DNA of 64,000 bases from Dorea longicatena (GCF_024168045.1 NZ_CP100126.1:451501-515500); one strand, 5' to 3'; numbered from the stretch's first letter, positions 14,962 to 24,133 are shown. Notes: generated by a model not told the origin, from the sequence alone. Translations and numbers: made by a program.

Positions 14962-15456
14962 ATGAAAGAAAAAAGAGAGATCATACTGTTCTTTACCCGT
15001 TTACTCATGCTGGCAGTGATGCTGGCGGTCCTGTTTGGCGTGATTTTTGGAATGACTTCTGCAAAGAATCAGGATATGTCCCCGAAAATATGTGCCGGAG
15101 ATCTGCTTTTATATTACAGGCTGGAACGGAAATATTCCGACCGGGATGTCGTGGTATTCCAAAAAGAGGGGACATTGCATACAGGGCGTATTGTGGCGAG
15201 AGAGAAAGATAAGGTAGAGATTACAGACAAAAATGAACTGAAGATCAACGGAAGCATTGTGAATGAGCCGGATATTTTTTATAAGACACCGGCCTATGTG
15301 GATGGCATATCCTATCCGGTGAAAGTAAAGAAAGACCAGTATTTCATTCTGTGTGATTTCCGTGAAGGTGCAAAAGACAGCAGATACTTTGGTGCGGTCA
15401 ATGCAAAGGATATAAAGGGAAGAGTGATTACCGTCCTTCGCAGATCGAACCTGTAA
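14962..15456 (+). CDS. SipA-like signal peptidase homologue lacking the Ser-Lys dyad (pilus assembly factor)
   Basis: This 164-residue protein has one N-terminal membrane helix (LLMLAVMLAVLFGVIFG) and a type I signal peptidase fold. In active enzymes the box reads SMxP with the nucleophile Ser; here it is QDMSPKICAGD with Asp38. The general-base Lys, normally in a VKR(I/V) strand, is replaced by Gly75 in LHTGRIVA. The same two substitutions, 37 residues apart, are known in Streptococcus pyogenes SipA/LepA, which is needed for pilus polymerisation as a chaperone-like factor. Its place between tip adhesin and major pilin matches. It is predicted not to be a protease. Confidence 0.85.
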   Translation: MKEKREIILFFTRLLMLAVMLAVLFGVIFGMTSAKNQDMSPKICAGDLLLYYRLERKYSDRDVVVFQKEGTLHTGRIVAREKDKVEITDKNELKINGSIVNEPDIFYKTPAYVDGISYPVKVKKDQYFILCDFREGAKDSRYFGAVNAKDIKGRVITVLRRSNL

Positions 15457-15501
15457 AATCAGTAACATGATTGCAGAACATGGAAAAAGAAAGGAAAAGA
15501 A

Positions 15502-16620
15502 ATGATGGAAAAAAGAATGTTAAAAAAAGTATCCACTGTTACGGCTGCCGGAATAATGATGACAGCAATGCTCGGAATGCAGGTGTCAGCGGCAGAAAGT
15601 TCAGATAGCGAAACTGCAGTTAAGAAAACTCCGACGATCACAAAACAGATTACGAAGGAAAGTAATATATATGCACCGAAGACTACATTTAAATTTACCG
15701 TTGCTCCAGGAACGGCAGTGCCGGCAGGTGAGAATCAGGAGGCAATATATGCAGGACCGGCAAAGGGGGTAACTTTGGATAAGGATGTCATTGCATCGGT
15801 ACCGGCGGACAGCGATATTGGAAATGAGAAAATTACAGTAGGAACGACAAAGCTTAATGTTAATGAATCTGTATTTACAACAGGAAAGAATGCAAAACCT
15901 GGAATCTTCCGCTATGTAGTAAGTGAGGCTGCAGCGGACAAGGACGGAAATGCGTATGAAGGTGTTGCTTATACCACAGAACAGAAGTATTTTGATGTGT
16001 ATGTAACATCCGATGATGACGGAAATCTGGAAGTCAGCTCTTATCTGTTTGCAGATAAAAATAATCTGAAGTCAAAGGGTGAGGGAGTTTTCACGAATGA
16101 TTACAGCAGTCGTCACGATACGTTGAAAGATCTGACCGTAAAGAAAGAGGTTACCGGTAATCAGGGAAATCGTAATAAAGAATTCGAATTTACATTGAAC
16201 GTAGCCGGAGCAGCCGGTGAAAAATATTATATGACATTCTCAGATTCAAGAACTCCGATCACATTGGTATCCGGGCAACCTCAGACATTCACATTAAAAG
16301 ATGACCAGACAGCAAAAATCTGGGGATTGTCAAAGACAGATAAATATACGGTAACAGAGTCTAGTTATGCAGATGATGGCTATACAACAACCATTAATAA
16401 TGTAAAGACATCGACGACAGCAGGAACAATCGCAACCGGTGCAGGAACAACCGCAGACAATGGCGACAAGAACATTACTGTTGTAAATGATAAAACAACA
16501 AATTCTCCAACCGGAATCTTCCTCCATGTTGCTCCGTATATTGCATTGATCGGTGCAGCAATTGCATCCAGCCTTCTGTTCTTCAGAAGAAAACGTGTAA
16601 AAGATATGGATATTGACTAA
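15502..16620 (+). CDS. Major (backbone) pilin with isopeptide-type domains and sortase signal
   Basis: This 372-residue secreted protein has a signal peptide (KKVSTVTAAGIMMTAMLGMQ, cleavage near VSA), two to three Ig-like pilin domains and a C-terminal cell-wall sorting signal SPTG followed by IFLHVAPYIALIGAAIASSL and the basic tail RRKRVK. The second domain is streptococcal pilin/FctA-like: SNIYAPKTTFKFTV opens the first, and LTVKKEVTGNQGNRNKEFEF opens the next. Intramolecular Lys-Asn isopeptide bonds are likely from family knowledge. The xSPTG signal resembles the (Q/E)VPTG of class B-polymerised FCT pilins. Two ATG codons are adjacent at 15502 and 15505. It lies directly before the sortase. 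Confidence 0.88.
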   Translation: MMEKRMLKKVSTVTAAGIMMTAMLGMQVSAAESSDSETAVKKTPTITKQITKESNIYAPKTTFKFTVAPGTAVPAGENQEAIYAGPAKGVTLDKDVIASVPADSDIGNEKITVGTTKLNVNESVFTTGKNAKPGIFRYVVSEAAADKDGNAYEGVAYTTEQKYFDVYVTSDDDGNLEVSSYLFADKNNLKSKGEGVFTNDYSSRHDTLKDLTVKKEVTGNQGNRNKEFEFTLNVAGAAGEKYYMTFSDSRTPITLVSGQPQTFTLKDDQTAKIWGLSKTDKYTVTESSYADDGYTTTINNVKTSTTAGTIATGAGTTADNGDKNITVVNDKTTNSPTGIFLHVAPYIALIGAAIASSLLFFRRKRVKDMDID

Positions 16621-16680
16621 TCGGCTGGGCGAAAAAAGCAGATAGAAGGTATAAGAAAGCATTAGAGAGGAAGTGGCGAA

Positions 16681-17436
16681 ATGAAAAAGGCAGCGATGGC
16701 AGCAAGAGTAGGTAATCGGATACTCAGTATCATGGCAGGAATCCTGATCCTTCTGATGCTTTCTTATGGAATGTATTCGTTATGGGATACTTATAAGATC
16801 TATGCCAATTCATTTGCAGATGAAGAACTGTTGAAGTTTCGGCCGACAGATGACGGAGAGGATAATCCGACGCTGAAAGATCTGAAAAAATTGAATCCGG
16901 ATGTGAAAGCCTGGATTCAGGTGCCGAAGACCAACATCGATTATCCGGTGGTGCAGGGGCAGGATGATATGGAATATATTAATAAGAATGTATATGGGGA
17001 ATTCGAACTGTCGGGAGCAATCTTTCTGTCATGCCTGAACAAGGATGATTTCTCCGATCCATATAATCTGGTCTATGGACACAACATGAAAAATGGTGGA
17101 ATGTTTGCGGATGTGGCAGATTTCACGAATAAAGAATATTTTGAAACGCACCAAAAAGGAAAGCTCTATCTGACAGATGCAACACGGAAAATCCGGTTCT
17201 TTGCCTGTATGAAAGTGACTGCAGCGGATGCAAAGATTTACCATCCGGATGGATACCGCAAGGAGAATCTGAAGGATCTGCTTGATTATATTCAGGCGAA
17301 TGCAGTCCAGTATCGTGATGTAAATGTGGCAGATGAGAATTCGCTGATTGCTTTATCAACGTGCTCGGAGGCAGAGACGAATGGTCGTGTAGTTCTGATC
17401 GGGAAATTAGAGAGGAAGGTGGCAGAAAAACAGTGA
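16681..17436 (+). CDS. Class B sortase (probable pilus polymerase)
   Basis: This 251-residue transpeptidase has one N-terminal membrane helix (ILSIMAGILILLMLSYGMY). The sortase barrel carries the catalytic His in LVYGHNMKNGGMFADV, Cys in LIALSTCSEA and Arg in TNGRVVLIGKL. The long insert before the Cys and the YGHNM box identify class B. It cuts sorting signals and joins pilins to each other or the cell wall at the outer face of the membrane. Although most class B sortases anchor heme proteins, the position between major and basal pilin matches SrtC2/SrtB-type pilin polymerases. The last codons overlap the next gene by four bases. Confidence 0.92.
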   Translation: MKKAAMAARVGNRILSIMAGILILLMLSYGMYSLWDTYKIYANSFADEELLKFRPTDDGEDNPTLKDLKKLNPDVKAWIQVPKTNIDYPVVQGQDDMEYINKNVYGEFELSGAIFLSCLNKDDFSDPYNLVYGHNMKNGGMFADVADFTNKEYFETHQKGKLYLTDATRKIRFFACMKVTAADAKIYHPDGYRKENLKDLLDYIQANAVQYRDVNVADENSLIALSTCSEAETNGRVVLIGKLERKVAEKQ

Positions 17437-18050
17437 AGATTCTAAGATATAGAAGTGTAAAGAAAATAGCAGCTGCGGGCGTAATGTTATTTATGTGGAT
17501 AGGCAGTACAATGGCAGTTCCAGTGTATGCCGGAACACCGAATGTGGAGATCCAGATTCCGGTAAGTGTACAAGGTGCGGCAGGAACAATCGTGCTGGAG
17601 CCGGAGAAAGCTGGCATACCAGTGCCGGACCGGACAGAACTTCAGATCGGAAAAGACGAGAAGCAAAGCTTCGGACCGATATGCTATGAAGAACCGGAAG
17701 ATTATCACTATAAGATTTATCAGAAGTCCGCTAATGTGACAGATGTTACTTATGATACGGCAGTATATGATGTGACGGTACGGGTGACCAGTACAGAATC
17801 CGGAGAACCGAAAGCAGTAGTCTGGGGGGAAAAAGAAGGAACAGAAGGAAAATCGTACGAGATTATATTTACGAATTCGGTAAAAGAACAGGCGCCGGAG
17901 ATAGCTCCGACGGGAAAAACGGCCATTTACCGGAACTATCCGGTCAAGACAGGAGATGTAGCACCGATTGCAGTTCTTGCAGCAATGTCCGGTATATCGG
18001 CCGGAGTTCTGACCGCAGTAGAGAGATGGAAGCGGAAAAAAGAAAATTAG
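17433..18050 (+). CDS. Basal (anchor) pilin
   Basis: This protein of about 205 residues, starting at GTG 17433 and overlapping the sortase stop (GTGA), has a signal peptide (basic RYRSVKK, hydrophobic IAAAGVMLFMWIGSTMAV, cleavage near VYA). One FctA/Spy0128-like pilin domain (VQGAAGTIVLEPEK, KIYQKSANVTDVTYDTAVYD, EIIFTNS) follows, then a Pro-rich segment and the sorting signal YPVKTGD, a membrane helix and WKRKKEN. An open frame reaches back to 17361 inside the sortase gene but would lack a signal peptide start. As last gene after the sortase it is the likely ancillary pilin 2 that attaches the fibre to peptidoglycan. Confidence 0.82.
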   Translation: MKILRYRSVKKIAAAGVMLFMWIGSTMAVPVYAGTPNVEIQIPVSVQGAAGTIVLEPEKAGIPVPDRTELQIGKDEKQSFGPICYEEPEDYHYKIYQKSANVTDVTYDTAVYDVTVRVTSTESGEPKAVVWGEKEGTEGKSYEIIFTNSVKEQAPEIAPTGKTAIYRNYPVKTGDVAPIAVLAAMSGISAGVLTAVERWKRKKEN

Positions 18051-18060
18051 GGAATCGTGG

Positions 18061-18101
18061 AAAAGAACAGGTCAGGTCAAAGTGCCGGAGCTGTTCTTTT
18101 T
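18061..18101 (+). terminator. Terminator of the pilus operon
   Basis: AAAAGAACAG pairs with CTGTTCTTTTT after a loop of about 20 bases. Confidence 0.75.
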
Positions 18102-18139
18102 CGTACGGGATTATAGCTGTCAAAAACCGAAAAATACGT

Positions 18140-18285
18140 ACAAAGTATACAATGAAAGTATCCTCTTGTGATTTTGAACAAAAGTAGATAAACACTTTTA
18201 TAACATATGCCAAAATGTCAAAAAGCCTATTGACATTTTTCTCAGTAAGGAGTATTTTATAATCAAGTCTTGGATACAAAATCAC
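18140..18285 (+). promoter_or_regulatory. Control region of the dicarboxylate operon with several dyads
   Basis: Candidate sites in order: ACAAAGTATACAATG (18140-18154, rc contains TTGTATAC, FadR-subfamily-like), AAAATGTCAA / TTGACATTTT (18213-18222 and 18231-18240, perfect 10-bp inverted repeat with 8-bp spacer), and TTGGATACAAAATCAC (18270-18285, shared with the GntR promoter at 10973). The TTGACA at 18231 and TATAAT near 18258 are too far apart for a normal promoter, so an activator may be needed. Confidence 0.45.
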
Positions 18286-18367
18286 ATATCAAACATCAAA
18301 TATCAGACAAGAAAAGAAATTTGTATCAGAGTAAATCGAACGAAATAATTACAAGGAGGTAATGAAG

Positions 18368-19636
18368 ATGAGTCAGATAACAATTACATTACTGTTTCTG
18401 GCATTTGCAATCATCATGTTCATGCTTGAAAAGATTCCGCTTGGGGTAACATCGATGATTGTCTGTGTAGGACTGGTAGTCACAGGGGTATTGGACTGGC
18501 AGACTGCATTCTCGGGATTCATCGACAGCAATGTAATCTTATTTGTTGCAATGTTCATTGTCGGTGGAGCACTGTTTGAGACGGGAATGGCGAACAAGAT
18601 CGGAGGAGTGGTTACACACTTTGCCAAGACAGAAAGGCAGCTGATCATTGCGATCATGGTGATCGTCGGAGTGATGAGCGGCTTCCTTTCCAACACAGGA
18701 ACAGCCGCGATCCTGATTCCGGTAGTTATCGGTATTGCTGCAAAATCAGGATATTCAAGATCAAGACTGTTAATGCCGCTGGTATTTGCAGCAGCCATGG
18801 GAGGTAACCTTTCACTGATCGGTGCACCTGGTAACATGATCGCACAGTCATCTATGGAGAAGATCGGATTAAAATTCGGATTCTTCGATTATGCGAAAGT
18901 AGGACTTCCGATTTTGATCGTAGGAATCATTTTTTTCGCACTGTTTGGATACAAATTCCTGCCGGATAAAGTGGACACAAGTGGTGAGGGAATCTTTGAT
19001 GAGACAAAAGATTTCAGCAATGTTCCAAAGTGGAAACAGACCCTTTCACTGATCATCCTGTTATTAACACTTCTGGGAATGATTTTTGAAGATCAGATTG
19101 GTATTAAGTTATGTGTCATAGGATGTGTGGGAGCACTTGCACTGATCGTTACAGGCGTTATCAGTGAGAAAGACGCACTCCTTTCCATCGACTTGAAGAC
19201 GATCTTCTTATTCGGAGGTACGCTTTCCCTTGCGTCTGCACTGGAAGCAACCGGTGCCGGAGAACTGATCGCAGATAAAGTAATCGGAATGCTGGGAGAT
19301 AACCCTTCACCATACATATTAACATTTGTAATCTTCATGCTCTGCTGTATCATGACAAATTTTATGTCAAACACAGCAACGACAGCACTGATGGCTCCGA
19401 TCGGAGTATCCATCGCACAGGGCATGGGTGCAGATCCAAGTGCCGTACTGATGGCATGTGTAATCGGAGGCTCCTGTGCATTTGCAACACCAATCGGAAT
19501 GCCGGCCAACACCATGGTAGTAACAGCAGGAGGATATACGTTCAAGGATTATGCGAAAGCAGGTATTCCTATGATCGTAGTAGCAACCATAGTAAGTATG
19601 ATCTTGCTTCCAATCTTCTATCCATTCTTCCCATAA
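18368..19636 (+). CDS. SLC13/DASS-family dicarboxylate transporter
   Basis: This 422-residue protein has about eleven to twelve hydrophobic segments and the two SNT signatures of the DASS fold: GFLSNTGTAAILIPV near residue 97 and NFMSNTATTALMAP near residue 340. These bind sodium and the carboxylate. The family imports succinate, fumarate, malate, tartrate or citrate. Two in-frame ATGs exist; AAGGAGGT (18353-18360) fits the one at 18368. It heads an operon with the tartrate dehydratase/fumarase subunits, so tartrate or a C4-dicarboxylate is the likely cargo. A long hairpin in the gap to the next gene may tune the ratio of products. Confidence 0.88.
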   Translation: MSQITITLLFLAFAIIMFMLEKIPLGVTSMIVCVGLVVTGVLDWQTAFSGFIDSNVILFVAMFIVGGALFETGMANKIGGVVTHFAKTERQLIIAIMVIVGVMSGFLSNTGTAAILIPVVIGIAAKSGYSRSRLLMPLVFAAAMGGNLSLIGAPGNMIAQSSMEKIGLKFGFFDYAKVGLPILIVGIIFFALFGYKFLPDKVDTSGEGIFDETKDFSNVPKWKQTLSLIILLLTLLGMIFEDQIGIKLCVIGCVGALALIVTGVISEKDALLSIDLKTIFLFGGTLSLASALEATGAGELIADKVIGMLGDNPSPYILTFVIFMLCCIMTNFMSNTATTALMAPIGVSIAQGMGADPSAVLMACVIGGSCAFATPIGMPANTMVVTAGGYTFKDYAKAGIPMIVVATIVSMILLPIFYPFFP

Positions 19637-19703
19637 ACATAAGGAAGTATTTGACCTCTAATCTCCATAAAAACGGAAGATGTAAGCAGACATACCTCTC
19701 ATG

Positions 19704-19748
19704 ACAGTTTGTGATAAAAGTTTTCGCTGTCTTTCATCACAATACTGT
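19704..19748 (+). other. Intercistronic hairpin between transporter and hydratase genes
   Basis: ACAGTTTGTGATAAAAG pairs with CTTTCATCACAATACTGT with small mismatches and no T-run, so it is more likely an RNA processing or stability element than a terminator. Confidence 0.5.
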
Positions 19749-19806
19749 TGTGGGAATATAGATAGGAACTAAAAATTTTTAATAGAATTTCAAGGAGGAT
19801 ATGAAA

Positions 19807-20706
19807 ATGTCTAAAGAACAACAGGTAACACAACTTACAGATTATATGGCAAAATTTATTGCACATATCGCAAAGAAACTGCCGGATGATGTCATTGAAA
19901 AATTAACAGAGCTGCGTGAGAAAGAAGACAGCCCGCTTTCAAAGGTAATTTATGACACCATGTTCAAGAACCAGGAACTTGCTGTAAAACTGAACAGACC
20001 AAGCTGTCAGGATACAGGTGTATTACAGTTCTGGGTAAAATGTGGAACAAAATTCCCACTTATCGACGAACTGGAAGGACTTCTGAAAGACGCTGTTGTG
20101 AAAGCAACATTTGAAGCACCTCTCCGTCACAACAGTGTAGAGACATTTGATGAATACAACACAGGAAAGAACGTAGGAAAAGGAACACCGACTGTATTCT
20201 GGGATATCGTTCCAAATTCAGACAAATGTGAGATCTATACATACATGGCAGGGGGCGGATGTACTCTTCCTGGAAAAGCTATGGTTCTGATGCCGGGTGA
20301 AGGATACGAAGGAGTTACAAAGTTCGTTATGGACGTTATGACAACATACGGATTGAATGCCTGCCCTCCGCTTCTCGTTGGCGTAGGTGTGGCAACATCT
20401 GTTGAGACGGCAGCACTTCTTTCTAAGAAAGCACTGATGCGTCCGATCGGATCACACAATGAGAACGAAAGAGCAGCTAAGATGGAGACTCTTCTCGAAG
20501 ACGGAATCAATGCAATCGGCCTTGGACCACAGGGTATGGGCGGAAAATATTCTGTAATGGGCGTTAATATTGAGAACACAGCACGTCATCCGTCTACAAT
20601 CGGTGTAGCTGTTAACGTAGGATGCTGGAGCCACAGAAGAGGACATATTGTATTTGATAAGGACCTGAACTACACAATCACAACACATACGGGGGTAGAA
20701 TTATAA
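19807..20706 (+). CDS. ttdA: L(+)-tartrate dehydratase / class I fumarase, alpha subunit
   Basis: This 299-residue Fe-S hydro-lyase subunit closely follows the pattern of E. coli TtdA, including [50 protein letters not shown] and [18 protein letters not shown]. Cys residues in SCQDTG, NACPP and GCWSH are candidate ligands of the [4Fe-4S] cluster that binds substrate. With the beta subunit it removes water from tartrate to give oxaloacetate, or interconverts malate and fumarate. AAGGAGG better fits the ATG at 19807 than that at 19801. Its stop overlaps the next start by one base. TtdAB and two-subunit fumarases are homologous, so substrate is not certain. Confidence 0.85.
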   Translation: MSKEQQVTQLTDYMAKFIAHIAKKLPDDVIEKLTELREKEDSPLSKVIYDTMFKNQELAVKLNRPSCQDTGVLQFWVKCGTKFPLIDELEGLLKDAVVKATFEAPLRHNSVETFDEYNTGKNVGKGTPTVFWDIVPNSDKCEIYTYMAGGGCTLPGKAMVLMPGEGYEGVTKFVMDVMTTYGLNACPPLLVGVGVATSVETAALLSKKALMRPIGSHNENERAAKMETLLEDGINAIGLGPQGMGGKYSVMGVNIENTARHPSTIGVAVNVGCWSHRRGHIVFDKDLNYTITTHTGVEL

Positions 20707-21332
20707 TGGTAGAAGTAAAGAACGGTAAAAAAATCTTAACAACACCTATTTCAGCAGAAGACTTAAAAGATATCAAGATCGGTGACATCGTATATCTGAA
20801 CGGAAGCATGACAACATGTCGTGACGTTGCACACCGCCGTCTGGTAGAAGAAGGAAGAGAACTTCCTGTAGATGTAAGAAACAACGCAATCTTTCATGCA
20901 GGACCGATCATCCGTCCACTGGAAAATGACAAATTCGAAATGGTATCTGTAGGACCGACAACAAGTATGAGAATGGAAAAATTCGAGTATGAATTCGTAA
21001 AAGAGACTGGTGTACGTGTGATCATCGGTAAAGGTGGTATGAAAGAAAATACAGAGCGTGCATGTAAAGAATTCGGAGCAATCCACTGCGTATTCCCTGC
21101 AGGTAACGCTGTAGTAGCTGCTACAGAAGTAGAAGAGATCGTAAGAGCCGAGTGGAGAGATCTTGGTATGCCGGAGACACTCTGGAACTGCCGCGTAAAA
21201 GAATTCGGACCATTGATCGTTTCTATCGATGCAAACGGAGACAACCTCTTTGAAGAAAGAAAGGTTGAATACAATAAGAAGAAAGATGCTGCTACAGAAG
21301 AGATCTGTAAGCATGTAAGTTTTATTAAATAA
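20706..21332 (+). CDS. ttdB: L(+)-tartrate dehydratase / class I fumarase, beta subunit
   Basis: This 208-residue subunit matches TtdB/fumarase C-terminal domain: [60 protein letters not shown] and [18 protein letters not shown]. These residues supply the phosphate-free carboxylate-binding and swivelling domain that completes the active site with the alpha subunit. The ATG overlaps the alpha stop (TAATG), so the two are translationally coupled, as in E. coli. A strong GC-rich terminator follows, closing the three-gene operon. Confidence 0.87.
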   Translation: MVEVKNGKKILTTPISAEDLKDIKIGDIVYLNGSMTTCRDVAHRRLVEEGRELPVDVRNNAIFHAGPIIRPLENDKFEMVSVGPTTSMRMEKFEYEFVKETGVRVIIGKGGMKENTERACKEFGAIHCVFPAGNAVVAATEVEEIVRAEWRDLGMPETLWNCRVKEFGPLIVSIDANGDNLFEERKVEYNKKKDAATEEICKHVSFIK

Positions 21333-21397
21333 ACTGAGATAATAATAAAAATAAATTCTTGAGAATCCATTTATATACTAATGTAAGTTATGCGATT

Positions 21398-21437
21398 CCC
21401 CCGGGCTTTTCCTCCTAAAGTGCCCGGGGGCTTTTTT
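21398..21437 (+). terminator. Terminator of the dicarboxylate operon
   Basis: CCCCCGGGC pairs perfectly with GCCCGGGGG and is followed by CTTTTTTG. Confidence 0.92.
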
Positions 21438-21541
21438 GTGCTTTTTGCACCTGTTCAAACGAAATGGCTGTTTTAGAAAAAATTATGTGGTATAATGCTC
21501 AAAGTTGAATTGATTTTGTATAAAAACTGGAGGAAGAATCA

Positions 21542-22735
21542 ATGTTATATACAATTCCGGATTATTATCATGAATTTTCCTGTATTGCAGGAGAATGTGA
21601 AGATACCTGCTGTGCCGGCTGGCAGATCGTAGCAGATGAGGCGGCACTGAAAAAATACAAAAAAGTAACCGGATCTTTCAGAAAAAGATTAAGACGGTCC
21701 ATTAACTGGAAAGAGGGAACATTTAAGCAGGACAAGAATAAGCGATGTGCCTTTTTAAATGATGAGAATCTCTGTGATATGTATACTGCGCTCGGAGAGA
21801 AAAGCCTGTGCCGGACCTGCAAGATGTATCCGAGACACGTAGAAGAATTCGAAGATGTCCGGGAGATGACGCTGTCTGTATCCTGTCCGGAGGTAGCAAG
21901 AATTCTGCTTGGTAAAAAGGAACCGGTGCGTTTTCTGACTTATGAAAGTAACAAGGAAGAAGAATATGATGATTTTGACCCGTTTCTGTATTCAAAACTG
22001 GTAGATGCAAGAAAAGTGATGATCGATATTCTTCAGGACAGAGATAAGAAGCTGGATTTGCGTGTGGGGCTGGTATTGGCAATTGCACATGACTTGCAGG
22101 TGCGGATCAAGAGAGAAGATATCTTTTCAATTGATGATGTATTTGAAAAATATCAGACAGAGAAGGCAGTACAGTTTGTAGAAGCAAAATTATCAGAAGA
22201 TGAGAACTATGCATTTATTAAGAAAATGTTCCGGAATCAGTATCTGATGGAACGCTTAAGGGATGACTGGGAACCGCATCTTCTTGAGGCAGAAAGTTTA
22301 CTTTACGGAGATATTGGTTGCAGCGACAGTGAAGAACAATGTACAAAGTACAAAGAACAGTATGCAAAGAACAAACGAGAATTTCACGAATGGCTGAATA
22401 CATATATGCCAGATTATGAGATCCAGTATGAGCAGTTACTGGTGTACTTTATCAGCACTTATTTCTGTGGTGCAGTGTATGACGGGGAAGCTTATGTAAA
22501 GGTACAGATGGCGGTTGTCAGTGTACTTTTGATCCACGAACTTCTGTTGGCACAGTGGCTGAAGAATGAGAAGACACTGGAGATGGAGGATGTGATAGAT
22601 ACCGTATATCGTTATTCCAGAGAACTGGAGCATTCCGATCCGAATCTGAACCTGATGGAAAAGCTGATGAGGAGAGATCTGTTATCCTGGTTTAAGAAAG
22701 AAAATGACGGTGATAAGGAGATGGACAGGTATTAA
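21542..22735 (+). CDS. FliB-like flagellin lysine-N-methylase family protein
   Basis: This 397-residue cytoplasmic protein has the Cys-rich N-terminus of the FliB family: FSCIAGECEDTCCAGWQI (residues 12-29), then RCAFLNDENLCDMYTALGEK and SLCRTCKMYPRH, which probably bind a metal cluster. FliB methylates lysines of flagellin in Salmonella, and homologues are common in Clostridia. The C-terminal half is helical. No flagellar gene lies in the window, so the target may be another surface protein. GGAGG precedes the ATG. It stands as a single gene with its own AT-rich promoter (TATAAT near 21494). Confidence 0.8.
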   Translation: MLYTIPDYYHEFSCIAGECEDTCCAGWQIVADEAALKKYKKVTGSFRKRLRRSINWKEGTFKQDKNKRCAFLNDENLCDMYTALGEKSLCRTCKMYPRHVEEFEDVREMTLSVSCPEVARILLGKKEPVRFLTYESNKEEEYDDFDPFLYSKLVDARKVMIDILQDRDKKLDLRVGLVLAIAHDLQVRIKREDIFSIDDVFEKYQTEKAVQFVEAKLSEDENYAFIKKMFRNQYLMERLRDDWEPHLLEAESLLYGDIGCSDSEEQCTKYKEQYAKNKREFHEWLNTYMPDYEIQYEQLLVYFISTYFCGAVYDGEAYVKVQMAVVSVLLIHELLLAQWLKNEKTLEMEDVIDTVYRYSRELEHSDPNLNLMEKLMRRDLLSWFKKENDGDKEMDRY

Positions 22736-22833
22736 AATTGAAACTACAGTTGCAAAATACCATACAGGTATGTTATAACTTTTAGAAGGGAATGAAGTTC
22801 TCCCTTAGTGATCATACTAGAACCGCTTATAAA

Positions 22834-22878
22834 GCTGATGACTTCTGCGAATAATGACGCAGAAAGTCTCAGCTTTTT
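22834..22878 (+). terminator. Terminator-like hairpin upstream of the antiporter gene
   Basis: GCTGATGACTTCTGCG pairs imperfectly with CGCAGAAAGTCTCAGC and TTTTT follows. Confidence 0.65.
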
Positions 22879-22904
22879 CTGCGTTTATAGATCGCTATGC
22901 GGTT

Positions 22905-22937
22905 GAAAGAAACTGCCAGTGGCAGATTCTGTAGATA
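22905..22937 (+). repeat. Dispersed palindromic repeat, copy B
   Basis: Core AGAAaCTGCCagtGGCAGaTTCT, a 23-nt palindrome with one central mismatch pair, just upstream of the antiporter ribosome site. Confidence 0.7.
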
Positions 22938-22951
22938 AGGAGGAATATAAA

Positions 22952-24133
22952 ATGTTACTAAGCGTTGCGCTGATCCTGCTCTGTGGTATGGGGATGAGCT
23001 GGATCTGTAAAAAATTAAAACTGCCGGGGCTTCTGGGAATGCTTCTCACCGGTATCGTTCTGGGGCCGTATGTGCTGAATCTTCTGGATGAAAATCTGTT
23101 AAATATTTCATCGGAACTTAGGAAGATGGCACTGATCATTATTCTGATGAGGGCCGGATTAGGGCTTGACATTTCCGGTTTGAAAAAAATCGGGCGTCCG
23201 GCGGTAATGATGTGCTTTGTACCGGCAACTTTTGAGCTGTTGGGAATGTTAGTGCTGGCACCAAGGTTACTGGGACTTTCTGTGCTGGAGGCGGCAATAT
23301 TAGGATCTGTACTTGCGGCGGTTTCACCGGCGGTTGTCGTGCCGCGTATGGTAAGATTGATGGAAGAAGGCTATGGAACGGAAAAAGGAATCCCACAGTT
23401 GATTCTTGCAGGCGCTTCGGTAGATGATGTATATGTCATTGTATTATTTACGACCTTTTCAGGGATTATGCAGGGAAAAAGCGTATCGGTTATGAGTTTC
23501 CTGAATATTCCGATATCTATTATCCTGGGAATGATCATTGGATTACTTGCCGGATGGCTTCTTGCACGGTATTTTGAGAAAGTACATATCCGGGATACCG
23601 TAAAGGTATTAATCTTACTCAGTATTTCATTTTTATTGGTAGTGGCAGAAGATCATATGACAACTGCAATTACGTTCTCGGCGTTAATTGCAGTGATGTT
23701 TCTGGGAGTGGGCTTACAGAAATACAGGGAAGTGGCTGCAAAAAGGATTGCAGTAAAATGTGGAAAGATGTGGGTGGCAGCAGAGGTATTCTTATTCGTA
23801 CTGGTCGGTGCGACTGTAAATATCGGATATTTGTCTTATGTAGGACTCAAGGCAGTCATTTTAATCTGTGGCGCACTGATCTTCCGAATGGCAGGGGTCT
23901 TTGTATGTCTGCTTGGAACGGATATGAATGGAAAAGAAAAGTTATTTACGATGATGGCATACACACCGAAAGCAACCGTACAGGCTGCAATCGGAGGAAT
24001 TCCACTGGCGCTTGGATTTGCCTGTGGCGATGTGGTTCTGACGGTAGCAGTGCTTGCAATTGTACTGACTGCACCGCTTGGAGCATTTGCGATTGATAGC
24101 AGTTACAAAAAATTTCTGACAAAAACTAAGTGA
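22952..24133 (+). CDS. Cation:proton antiporter (CPA family)
   Basis: This integral membrane protein of 394 residues has about twelve hydrophobic segments and the Na+/H+ exchanger fold: KKLKLPGLLGMLLTGIVLGP near the start, and LAGASVDDVYVIVLFTTFSG with the paired acidic residues that carry ions. It exchanges Na+ or K+ for protons to control pH and salt. An open frame reaches back to 22919, but AAGGAGG (22937-22943) sits nine bases before the ATG at 22952 and the upstream part is the dispersed repeat. No regulatory NAD-binding (TrkA-N) domain is present. It is a single-gene unit. Confidence 0.85.
   Translation: MLLSVALILLCGMGMSWICKKLKLPGLLGMLLTGIVLGPYVLNLLDENLLNISSELRKMALIIILMRAGLGLDISGLKKIGRPAVMMCFVPATFELLGMLVLAPRLLGLSVLEAAILGSVLAAVSPAVVVPRMVRLMEEGYGTEKGIPQLILAGASVDDVYVIVLFTTFSGIMQGKSVSVMSFLNIPISIILGMIIGLLAGWLLARYFEKVHIRDTVKVLILLSISFLLVVAEDHMTTAITFSALIAVMFLGVGLQKYREVAAKRIAVKCGKMWVAAEVFLFVLVGATVNIGYLSYVGLKAVILICGALIFRMAGVFVCLLGTDMNGKEKLFTMMAYTPKATVQAAIGGIPLALGFACGDVVLTVAVLAIVLTAPLGAFAIDSSYKKFLTKTK

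Noticed and set aside
23758..24096. 112-codon plus-strand frame within the antiporter gene
   Set aside because: It is a shadow of the conserved antiporter frame, rich in Cys and Trp as expected for an out-of-frame reading.
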